This document shows positions 1 to 5,902 of a stretch of DNA of 8,069 nucleotides, piece after piece. A program made the translations under genes and the position numbers. Source of the DNA: Candidatus Methanosuratincola petrocarbonis (ex Vanwonterghem et al. 2016) (GTDB lineage Archaea > Thermoproteota > Methanomethylicia > Methanomethylicales > Methanomethylicaceae); NCBI GenBank assembly GCA_001717015.1, contig MAGV01000057.1, positions 1-8,069 on the forward strand. The letters are read 5' to 3'. The notes under the pieces were generated by a model that worked only from the letters and a program-made list of their open reading frames with translations, made no database searches and had not been told where the DNA came from. How positions within the stretch are numbered: position 1 is the first letter of the stretch; each line of letters opens with the position of its first letter.

Positions 1-254
1 CGAGGTACATCCCAAGAAACGAACCTTACCTGGGCCTTCAACAAACCTTGAGACGGCCGGGTTTGTACTGGCCTAACCCGGTCGCCTCAACCCGATGGCT
101 CAGCCCGGCCGCCTGGTCACCCTTAAGACGCACTCAAAGCCAGCCTCGTACCATACACACGGTCCAGGGCCCTCAGCTTCCGGCAGCGGCCCACGTTTCC
201 ACGGCCGGATGTAGTGGTCCCGGTTCTTTCCGGAGGCGATGACCGCCCTTGTGT
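1..254. other. non-coding region downstream of the GntR gene
   Basis: No open frame here looks like a protein. The stretch lies downstream of the regulator's stop codon on the minus strand. It holds one strong inverted repeat (54-84, listed separately) and a run of loosely similar 13-14-nt units beginning AACCCGG/AACCCGA/AGCCCGG between 75 and about 116. On the minus strand a weak promoter-like pair, TTGAGG (90-85) and TACAAA (67-62) with 17 nt between them, overlaps the inverted repeat. It could serve a gene beyond the left edge, but each box matches the sigma-70 consensus at only four of six positions. Confidence 0.5.
54..84. promoter_or_regulatory. 10-bp inverted repeat, possible terminator hairpin or operator
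   Basis: The arms at 54-63 and 75-84 pair over 10 bp with a single G-T wobble, around an 11-nt loop. The perfect core is CCGGGTT / AACCCGG. As RNA this would be a stable hairpin about 170 nt downstream of the GntR stop codon. Neither side carries a run of T, so it is not a textbook intrinsic terminator. It also covers the spacer and -10 of a weak minus-strand promoter-like sequence, which would fit an operator for a gene outside the window. I see the dyad directly; its role is inferred. Confidence 0.4.
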
Positions 255-947
255 TCAACCACTTGCCGGTAGGTCGCCCTCGGGAAGCCTTGCCGACCGC
301 CTGTAGATGGCAATGTGCTGCTTGAGGGCCCTCTTGGCTGCCCGGATATCCTTGCGCCGCAGGGCTTCTATGATGTCGTAGTGCATCTTGGCAGTTTCCT
401 CCGGGTTCCCGCCCAGCTTGGTATCCATCAGCGATGCCAGCCTAAGCTGGTACTGGAGGTCGAGAAGGATTCGCAGCCTCCTCGTGCTCCCGGACCTGTG
501 CCACAGGAAAGAGTGGAATTCCAAGTTCATTTCCTCAAGTGACGCCATTTTGGCATCCTCGGCGTCGTCGCTCCGCACCAGCTCGACCATCTGGTCCACT
601 ATCTCGGTCAGCCTGGCCAGATCCGCATCGGTGAGCCTGTCTTCCCTCAAGAGGATCTCAAAGATGCTTCCTTCCAGGAGCAGGCGTACATCGAAGATCT
701 CTTTTATGTCTTCCAGGGCCAGTTCGGTGACAAAACTCCCTTTGTTGGGTCTGACCTCTATCAAGCCCTGGCTCTCGACTTCCTTTATGGCCTCGCGTAC
801 CGGTGCCTTGCTTACGCCGAGTTCCCTACACAGGTCGGCCTCGGAAACCCGGCCGCCCGGCCCATACCTCCCGAGGAATATCTGCTCCCTGACGTACTTG
901 GCCACTATTGTGCTGAGATTCTCCTTGGAAACGTAGCTCGCCTTCAC
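255..947 (-). CDS. GntR family transcriptional regulator, FCD (FadR-type) subfamily
   Basis: This is a 230-aa DNA-binding regulator, the usual length for the FCD branch of GntR proteins. Residues about 10-75 form the winged helix-turn-helix: VSEADLCRELGVSKAPVREA is the typical recognition region, followed by GLIEVRPNKGSFV for the wing. Residues about 80-215 are the all-helical FCD effector domain. The usual metal/carboxylate-binding positions are visible as N141 and H145 (NLEFH), H189 (KMHYDII) and H211 (KQHI), so the ligand is probably a small carboxylate. I chose the GTG start at 947 because GGAGGTG (962-956) lies 8 nt upstream; the frame stays open to 1082, but that extension has no family-like sequence. 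It lies downstream of four catabolic genes in the same direction and is the likely local regulator, probably a repressor relieved by a pathway intermediate. The regulatory role is inferred from context. Confidence 0.93.
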   Translation of the reverse strand: MKASYVSKENLSTIVAKYVREQIFLGRYGPGGRVSEADLCRELGVSKAPVREAIKEVESQGLIEVRPNKGSFVTELALEDIKEIFDVRLLLEGSIFEILLREDRLTDADLARLTEIVDQMVELVRSDDAEDAKMASLEEMNLEFHSFLWHRSGSTRRLRILLDLQYQLRLASLMDTKLGGNPEETAKMHYDIIEALRRKDIRAAKRALKQHIAIYRRSARLPEGDLPASG

Positions 948-991
948 AGCAGAAACACCTCCGGAATGGCGCTCACTCGACGGACGGCCGC

Positions 992-1083
992 GGTGGCGCC
1001 TCCTATCAAGCCATGCACGGCCCCCGGCTCCCAATGACGGGCGCCTTTCCGAATCTCCCGCCAGGACACACTTGATAGCCACC
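992..1083. promoter_or_regulatory. split inverted repeat ahead of the GntR gene, candidate operator
   Basis: The right arm at 1071-1083 reads, on the minus strand, GGTGGC directly followed by TATCAAG. The left arm on the plus strand carries the same two blocks, GGTGGC at 992-997 and TATCAAG at 1004-1010, separated by 6 extra bases. Adding the base before TATCAAG makes the core an 8-bp inverted repeat (1003-1010 with 1071-1078) about 60 nt apart. It sits 45-136 nt upstream of the GTG start, where an autoregulatory site could be. An 8-bp match alone is expected about once by chance in a region this size, so the second shared block is the only reason to list it. Confidence 0.25.
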
Positions 1084-1347
1084 AGCGAAAAGAAGTCATG
1101 CCTTGCCGCAGCGCGAGGGCGCGCCCCAAATCTGGCCGTCGTCTCGGCCCTCCCTAAAGCAATGGCTCTGGGAATCCTGCAACGGGGAAAGCCCGGCTTG
1201 CCGCAAAGCGCCTGCCCTTCAAATGCCCCAGGAGAGCAGCCCGCCGCCAGATCACCTCATCGACCTCGACACCGACGGTTCGCACCGCAAAGGACAAGTA
1301 CCCACCGTCGCCCTTCTCAAACGGCCGGTCTCTTCTGGGTACCGATC

Positions 1348-1366
1348 CGGGGTTCGTTCGACCCCG
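1348..1366 (-). terminator. weak hairpin after the carbamoylase gene
   Basis: CGGGGT (1348-1353) and ACCCCG (1361-1366) form a 6-bp GC-rich stem with a 7-nt loop, starting 12 nt past the TGA of the carbamoylase gene. No T-run follows on the minus strand, so it is at best a U-less or partial terminator, or a 3'-end stabiliser. The position is suggestive; the function is unproven. Confidence 0.25.
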
Positions 1367-1378
1367 TGCTGCCTGCGA

Positions 1379-2620
1379 TCACGGGCCGCACAGATCCTTC
1401 ACGGCGTCAAGGAGCACGCGGACGCCCGTTTCGATGTCCTCCGGGGACGAGTACTCGTCGGGGCTGTGACTGATGCCCCGCTTGCTGCGGACGAAGATCA
1501 TACCCACGTCGGTGAGGCGGGCCACGTTCATGGCATCGTGCGCGGCGCCGCTCGGGAGGGTGAAGGCTTCCTGCCCTTGGCGAGCAAACGCTCTCTTTAA
1601 CAGTTGCACCATTCGTTCCGGCAAAATGCAGGGCGGTATTTCCTCAAGCCTCGACACGGTGCCCGTCACGGACCTTCTCCCACATATCTCCTGCAGGCCT
1701 GTTTCTATTCTGCTCATTGCCAGAGAGATCACAGCCTCATTGATGTCTCTGAGGTCTACGTCTAGGTGCACCTTCCCGGCTATCACGTTGGAGGCACCTG
1801 GCTCTGCCCGCATGACTCCCACGGTGGCCACAGTGCGAGGTCCCGCCTCATTTCTGGCAACCCTTTCGACCAAAAGCACTACCTCGGCTGCTGCGGCCAG
1901 GGCATCTTTCCGGTGAGCCATCGGCGTTGTCCCGGCATGGTTGGCAGAACCGGTAATCGTCAACCGTGCGGACACCATGCCTGTGATGCCGGTGACGATT
2001 CCTGCGGGCACATTTGCTTCCTCGAGAACACACCCCTGTTCGACATGCAACTCGATGAAGGCCTTGACCGTAAGCGGGTTTCTCCGCGCCAGGTGAACCT
2101 TTGCAGGGTCCAGGTCGCACTGCCTCAGCGCTTCACTAAAAGACACCCCTGCGTCATCCCGTATCTCCGAAATCATGTCCGCCGTCACGCCCTGCGAGAA
2201 TGCGTGGCTGCCGAACAGACCGGGTTGGAAACGGTGGCCCTCCTCGTTCACGAACGCTATGACCTCAAGAGGATGACGCGGTCTCAGCCCGTCTTCCTGA
2301 AGCGCCCTTGTAACCTCCAACCCGGCGACAACACCCAATGCCCCATCGTACTTCCCGCCGTTTGGTACCGTGTCTAGATGGGAGCCAACCACGACCGCAG
2401 GAAGATCGGGTTCGGTGCCTTCTAACCTGCCAATCAGGTTGCCGACAGGGTCGATCGAAACGCGCATCCCTGCTTCCGTCATCAAACCGGAAACGAATCC
2501 GACGGCTTCCCGTTCTTCCCGCGTAAGGGCATACCGGTTGATGCCTGCGGGAGACATGCCAAAACGAGCAATGCGCTCAAGGTTCTGCACTATCCTATCC
2601 CTGTTCACCGGCATGTGCAT
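1379..2620 (-). CDS. Zn-dependent N-carbamoyl amidohydrolase (M20 hydantoinase/carbamoylase family)
   Basis: This 413-aa cytosolic metalloenzyme belongs to the family of N-carbamoyl-L-amino-acid hydrolase, beta-ureidopropionase and allantoate amidohydrolase. These remove a carbamoyl group to give amino acid, CO2 and ammonia. The dinuclear-metal set is complete: H81 (GSHLDT), D92 (YDGALG), E126/E127 (NEEG), H192 (ELHVEQG) and H385 (GISHSPDE). The lid/dimerisation domain at about 210-325 carries H228 (GSANHAGTTPMAHRKDA), N278 (GASNVIAG) and R291 (DLRD), the positions that bind substrate carboxylate in this family. SGAAHDAMN at 357-365 is also typical. I chose ATG 2620 because GGAAGGG (2632-2626) lies 5 nt upstream; a second ATG at 2614 is possible. 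The frame stays open to 2818, but that extension looks non-coding. It follows the hydantoinase gene after 264 nt and so should act on the ring-opened product. Substrate and stereopreference cannot be read from sequence; allantoate is a less likely alternative. Confidence 0.92.
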   Translation of the reverse strand: MHMPVNRDRIVQNLERIARFGMSPAGINRYALTREEREAVGFVSGLMTEAGMRVSIDPVGNLIGRLEGTEPDLPAVVVGSHLDTVPNGGKYDGALGVVAGLEVTRALQEDGLRPRHPLEVIAFVNEEGHRFQPGLFGSHAFSQGVTADMISEIRDDAGVSFSEALRQCDLDPAKVHLARRNPLTVKAFIELHVEQGCVLEEANVPAGIVTGITGMVSARLTITGSANHAGTTPMAHRKDALAAAAEVVLLVERVARNEAGPRTVATVGVMRAEPGASNVIAGKVHLDVDLRDINEAVISLAMSRIETGLQEICGRRSVTGTVSRLEEIPPCILPERMVQLLKRAFARQGQEAFTLPSGAAHDAMNVARLTDVGMIFVRSKRGISHSPDEYSSPEDIETGVRVLLDAVKDLCGP

Positions 2621-2768
2621 GCCCGCCCTTCCGCTACTATATCGCGACGCCGGCCGGGAAGGCCCGTGCGGATCGTTGCCTCCGGTCAAGACGGCCCAGA
2701 GAACACCCGACCTGCGGGCTGCTGCCGGCGTACCTGACAATGCGGCATCTGTCCGCTCGAACAACCTC

Positions 2769-2782
2769 GGGGGCAGGCCCCC
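2769..2782. promoter_or_regulatory. GGGGG/CCCCC hairpin in the hydantoinase-carbamoylase gap
   Basis: Five consecutive G (2769-2773) and five C (2778-2782) enclose the tetraloop CAGG, giving a short but very GC-rich stem. No T-run follows on the minus strand. It could be a processing or pausing element between two operon halves. It may equally have no function. Confidence 0.25.
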
Positions 2783-2860
2783 AGTCCTGATGCTCTTTTC
2801 CTTTCCACCTTCTGGCACCTTTACCTGGCAGCCGCTTTAGGCGCGGGCCCACATTTGGCG

Positions 2861-2883
2861 GGTCCGCAAAGACCAGGCGGACC
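2861..2883 (-). terminator. hairpin immediately after the hydantoinase stop codon
   Basis: GGTCCGC (2861-2867) and GCGGACC (2877-2883) form a perfect 7-bp GC-rich stem with a 9-nt loop. On the minus strand the stem starts one base after the TGA of the hydantoinase gene. No T-tract follows, so complete termination is doubtful. A partial terminator or a 3' mRNA-protecting structure that lowers downstream expression relative to the transporter and hydantoinase is plausible. Confidence 0.4.
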
Positions 2884-2884
2884 A

Positions 2885-4291
2885 TCACACTATCTGGCGC
2901 GTGTTGATGTCTCCCGGCAGCTTGCGTTTCAAGAATTCGCCGTGACCGGCATCTCCCTTGAACTGGCCATCTTCAACGATGACCTTGCCTCGCGATATGG
3001 TCATCGACGGCCACCCGGTAACCTTCAGCCCTTCAAAAGGGGTCCAGTCAAGATCCAGGCTTGAATCAGCGACTCTGATCGTCTTCTCGATGCCCGGGTC
3101 TATCAGGACTATATCCGCGTCACTGCCAACCTCTATTATACCTTTGCGCGGGTACAGGCCCAGTATCTTAGCGGCATTCGTGCTCGTTATCGCCACGAAC
3201 TGATTGACTGAGATCCGGCCCTTGGACACGCCTTCGCTGAATACCACCGGGATGCGGAATTCGGCCCCCGGGATCCCGTTCGGAACGGACTCGAAGGAAG
3301 GGCCTCCCATTCTCTTTTGTTTCGTGTCAAACGCGTTGTCGTCAGAGCCCACGGTATGGACATTGCCTTCGACAATGCCCTGCCACAGCGCGTCGACATG
3401 GTCCTGCGTCCTTAAGGGAGGGCTGCATATGTAGTTCGGGCCATCCGGCCCCTCGAGAACATCCTGCGTCAGCACCAGATAGTGTGTCAGAGTCTCGGCA
3501 TAGACCGGGAGGCCCTGTTTCCTGGCAGACGCGATCATCTCAACCCCCTCTTTGCAGGACATATGGAAGTCGTAGAATGCAGCCCCGGTACTCTTCGCCA
3601 GGAATAGCACTCGGTTAATCGCCTCGGCCTCCACCAACGGGGGTTTAGTCAGGGCATGCCATATCGCATCACCCTTCCCGGCAGCCAGGGCCTGCCTAAT
3701 ATTGCGCGACGCTATCGAGTCGTTCTCGGTATGGGCCCCGAAAATACCGTTGTGCTCCTTCATTTCTTGCATGACCGCCAGTATAGTCGCATCGTCGGCC
3801 ATGATTCCTTCTGCCTCATATGTCATGAAGCACTTGAACGAGGGTATGCCCATATTTATGATCTCCTGGATCTGGCCGATTGTCTCAGGGTCGTTCTTGG
3901 TGACAACAGCGTGAAATGCATAGTCTATAGCAGATTTCCTCGCCATCTCCAGCCTCATCCCGATCACGTCGAGCGGCAGCCTGGTCCCGTAGTTGCCCTG
4001 AACCGCGAAGTCTATGCAGGTGGTGGTCCCGCCTACGGCGGCGGCCCTGGTCCCCTGGAAGAAATCCGCCCTGCACTCCGCTCCCATGAAAGGAGGGTCC
4101 TCGAAGTGGGTGTGGGGGTCGATCCCTCCCGGGATGACGTACTTCCCTGTCGCGTCAACGTACCGGGCGGCCTCAGGCATCAACTCAGCCTTTCCGAGCA
4201 AGACCACCTTGCCGTCACGAATCCCCACATCGGTTTCGATGGTCCTGTCAGGATGCACAACCTTCCCGTTCTTGATCACGATGTCGAGCAT
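2885..4291 (-). CDS. dihydropyrimidinase / D-hydantoinase family amidohydrolase
   Basis: This 468-aa cytosolic enzyme should open cyclic ureides (5-substituted hydantoins or dihydropyrimidines) to N-carbamoyl amino acids. It has the family's usual length and layout: an N-terminal beta-sandwich strand (MLDIVIKNGKVV), the TIM barrel, and a returning C-terminal sandwich segment. The binuclear zinc set is complete: H60 and H62 (DPHTHF), the carboxylated lysine K153 (SFKCFMTY), H187 (GAHTEND), H243 (FHMS) and D317 (VGSDD). Substrate-contact positions of dihydropyrimidinases are also present: Y158, S290 (SPPLR) and N338 (NGIPG). AAGGAGGA (4308-4301) lies 9 nt before the ATG. Two loops are unusual: the stretch after H62 has acidic residues and one apparent extra residue (FEDPPFMGA), and the common SDHCPF motif reads SDDNAF. 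Allantoinase is less likely given the SPPLR and NGIPG motifs. It lies 50 nt downstream of the NCS1 transporter gene, presumably its import partner. Confidence 0.93.
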   Translation of the reverse strand: MLDIVIKNGKVVHPDRTIETDVGIRDGKVVLLGKAELMPEAARYVDATGKYVIPGGIDPHTHFEDPPFMGAECRADFFQGTRAAAVGGTTTCIDFAVQGNYGTRLPLDVIGMRLEMARKSAIDYAFHAVVTKNDPETIGQIQEIINMGIPSFKCFMTYEAEGIMADDATILAVMQEMKEHNGIFGAHTENDSIASRNIRQALAAGKGDAIWHALTKPPLVEAEAINRVLFLAKSTGAAFYDFHMSCKEGVEMIASARKQGLPVYAETLTHYLVLTQDVLEGPDGPNYICSPPLRTQDHVDALWQGIVEGNVHTVGSDDNAFDTKQKRMGGPSFESVPNGIPGAEFRIPVVFSEGVSKGRISVNQFVAITSTNAAKILGLYPRKGIIEVGSDADIVLIDPGIEKTIRVADSSLDLDWTPFEGLKVTGWPSMTISRGKVIVEDGQFKGDAGHGEFLKRKLPGDINTRQIV

Positions 4292-4341
4292 GGACTTTTC
4301 TCCTCCTTAGCCGCTTCCAGGTTCCCTGCGTCCCGGCCGAT

Positions 4342-5748
4342 CTAACCGTCTATCTCGGGTTGCGGGTAGATCCGGACAATCCAGTACTTCATGAGGAAGT
4401 AGTAGGCCACCCCCGCTCCTAACATGCCGACAACGAAGACGTAATCCCAGAACGGCAGCGACACTATGACGCCCGCCGCAAGCGCGATTAACGCCGCGGG
4501 GTTCACGTTCTTCCAGTACTTGTACTGCCCGTCAATGCGGTACATCTCGTTTAGGTTCAATCTTCTCTTCCGGAGGATGAAGTAATCACAGATCACAATA
4601 CCCGTGACCGGAGCCAGGATGGCGCCGAAGATTACCTGCACCTCAACCAGGATATCCGCAACTGCCCAGGGGCGCATCGCTAACCCTATGAGACCTGCAA
4701 TGATGACCCCCTTGGCAAAATTGATTTTCGACGGGAAGGTTGTCGCGATGGCATACGCCCCTGGGAACAGGTTTGCGGTGTCGTTTGTGCTCCACGTAGC
4801 CACCAAGACGAAGACGAGGGAAACCAGCATCAGAAACTCGTTCTCCGGGCCGATCACCTTCACGATAGTCATGACCGGGTTATACTCACCGGTTGCAATC
4901 ATGCCCATCACACCTATGAAGCCGTAGAAGACGGCCGCTGGAACGAGACCGGCCCACTGGGCCACCATGAAACCCTTAGTTGAGGCCCAGAAGTTGTTGA
5001 TGTACTTCTGCTCGACGATGCAGTCCTTGGTGATGTCCATGATGCTCAGCGCGAGGGTCGCCCACCCACCTATGAAACACATGGTGGCCAGGGAGATGTT
5101 GTACCGCGCGGACGGGTCACCACCCATTCTCATGATTTCGAGCAGTCCGGACTCCTGGCTCCTGAATATCAGGAAGAGGAGGTAGATCCCGACGACGAGG
5201 AGCAGGGGGGTAGCGAGAACGCTGAGCCTAGTCACAGCCTTTATGCCGAGAGTAGTGTGTGCTATCTGGATCGCCCCGAGGATCACGATCCAGAGGGTCA
5301 AGTTGTCAAAGCCCCAGACGTGAACGGTTATGCTGTTTATGGCCTCCGCACCGACCCATGTCTGAAACCCGAACCAGAACATGGCCGGTATTGCCCTTAG
5401 GTATGTTGGTATGAAAGTCCCGACGTACCCGAACGACGCGCGTAGTGACACAGCGAACGGAAGACCGTACTTGATCCCGAAATCCTGCGTAAACCACATG
5501 ATGACGCAGAGGGCCGTGTGGCCCAAAACACAGGCCCAGACTATCTGCCAGACGGAAAGAGCCGGGTATAGTTGCGCGCACGTTATGAACAGCGTGATCT
5601 CGATCGCCATTACGAACCAGATGGCAGTCAGTTTGGCCGGCGTGATCGTCCTGTCGGCATACCTGCGTGGCATGATGTCCTCGCCCACCAGATCAAGCCT
5701 GATACCACGCGCGGCCTTCCTCTCGACCGTGACCTCCAGCTCCGTCAT
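4342..5748 (-). CDS. NCS1 family nucleobase/hydantoin:cation symporter
   Basis: This 468-aa inner-membrane transporter of the nucleobase:cation symporter-1 family (LeuT fold, about 12 transmembrane helices) includes the sodium-coupled benzyl-hydantoin transporter Mhp1 and permeases for allantoin, uracil and cytosine. A cytoplasmic N-terminus of about 38 residues precedes the first helix. The family signature runs through about 87-133: TQDFGIKYGLPFAVSLRASF, then LRAIPAMFWFGFQTWVGA. W125 and Q129 sit where Mhp1 has its substrate-binding Trp and Gln; W229 (GGWATL) and N322 (STNDTANL) probably match its second Trp and its Asn. AAGGAGGT (5765-5758) is 9 nt before the ATG. Being placed directly before the hydantoinase gene, it most likely imports the cyclic substrate of that enzyme. 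Hydantoin, dihydropyrimidine and allantoin cannot be told apart here, and sodium coupling is inferred from the family. Confidence 0.95.
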   Translation of the reverse strand: MTELEVTVERKAARGIRLDLVGEDIMPRRYADRTITPAKLTAIWFVMAIEITLFITCAQLYPALSVWQIVWACVLGHTALCVIMWFTQDFGIKYGLPFAVSLRASFGYVGTFIPTYLRAIPAMFWFGFQTWVGAEAINSITVHVWGFDNLTLWIVILGAIQIAHTTLGIKAVTRLSVLATPLLLVVGIYLLFLIFRSQESGLLEIMRMGGDPSARYNISLATMCFIGGWATLALSIMDITKDCIVEQKYINNFWASTKGFMVAQWAGLVPAAVFYGFIGVMGMIATGEYNPVMTIVKVIGPENEFLMLVSLVFVLVATWSTNDTANLFPGAYAIATTFPSKINFAKGVIIAGLIGLAMRPWAVADILVEVQVIFGAILAPVTGIVICDYFILRKRRLNLNEMYRIDGQYKYWKNVNPAALIALAAGVIVSLPFWDYVFVVGMLGAGVAYYFLMKYWIVRIYPQPEIDG

Positions 5749-5776
5749 TCAGGTCCTACCTCCTTTTTTCGTGTTT

Positions 5777-5800
5777 GCCGACACCGCTAGGTTTGTCGGC
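5777..5800 (-). promoter_or_regulatory. hairpin just upstream of the transporter ribosome binding site
   Basis: GCCGACA (5777-5783) and TGTCGGC (5794-5800) form a perfect 7-bp stem with a 10-nt loop. On the minus strand it ends 11 nt before the AAGGAGGT of the transporter gene, leaving an A-rich single-stranded stretch over the ribosome binding site. It could be a DNA operator for the GntR protein or an mRNA structure that protects a processed 5' end. The lack of a following T-run argues against a terminator. Confidence 0.35.
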
Positions 5801-5859
5801 CGCCTGGCGTGGCGCGCTCCTACCAGGCAAGGTCCACCTACTAGCATCCAGTACGGTTC

Positions 5860-5883
5860 CCGTCGAAGTCCGTGCGTCGACGG
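5860..5883 (-). terminator. hairpin downstream of the deacylase gene
   Basis: CCGTCGA (5860-5866) and TCGACGG (5877-5883) form a perfect 7-bp stem with a 10-nt loop, 19 nt beyond the deacylase stop codon. No U-tract follows. It may be a partial terminator or a 3' stabiliser. Its geometry (7-bp stem, 10-nt loop) matches that of the hairpin near the transporter start. Confidence 0.3.
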
Positions 5884-5902
5884 CCCAGGGTCCTCTGGCC
5901 GG

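Larger units (their letters stand above)
948..1378. other. intergenic region between carbamoylase and regulator
   Basis: No gene can be supported in these 431 nt. On the minus strand it contains, in order, a 6-bp hairpin just after the carbamoylase stop (1366-1348), a 7-bp inverted repeat with a 24-nt loop (arms 1273-1279 and 1304-1310), and a split inverted repeat (992-1010 with 1071-1083) ahead of the GntR start. A 61-codon open frame on the minus strand begins at TTG 1129, and its stop overlaps the GntR start as GTGA. It has no good ribosome binding site and resembles no protein I know. The gap is long enough for the regulator to have its own promoter, but I cannot point to a convincing -35/-10 pair. 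Confidence 0.5.
2621..2884. other. 264-nt gap between hydantoinase and carbamoylase genes
   Basis: No gene is supported here. On the minus strand a 7-bp hairpin (2883-2861) begins right after the hydantoinase stop, a GGGGG/CCCCC hairpin (2782-2769) follows about 80 nt later, and the carbamoylase ribosome binding site GGAAGGG (2632-2626) closes the gap. The carbamoylase frame stays open as far as a GTG at 2818, which in this composition means little. The gap is several times longer than the 50 nt between transporter and hydantoinase, so the carbamoylase and regulator may be expressed at a different level or from their own promoter. I recognise no convincing promoter boxes. Confidence 0.5.
5749..5902. 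other. 154-nt gap with paired hairpins between deacylase and transporter genes
   Basis: No coding sequence. It holds two perfect 7-bp stems, each with a 10-nt loop, one near each end (5860-5883 and 5777-5800, listed separately), and the transporter's ribosome binding site. A further imperfect stem (GGCC(C)AG with CTGGCC, about 5882-5900) lies just past the deacylase stop. No T-run follows any of them on the minus strand. The spacing allows co-transcription with damping or processing between the genes. Confidence 0.5.

Noticed and set aside
388..936. 182-codon Ser/Arg-rich open frame on the plus strand
   Set aside because: Directly antisense to the GntR gene, with low-complexity composition typical of a shadow frame.
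948..1082. N-terminal extension of the GntR protein to 1082
   Set aside because: The extension is Arg/Gly-rich and outside the family's usual length. GTG 947 has a strong GGAGGTG at the right distance.
2621..2818. N-terminal extension of the carbamoylase to GTG 2818
   Set aside because: The extra 66 residues have no counterpart in the family, and ATG 2620 has a ribosome binding site and gives the normal length.
3656..4345. 229-codon open frame on the plus strand
   Set aside because: Antisense to the N-terminal half of the hydantoinase, with no family-like sequence; a shadow of the real gene's codon use.
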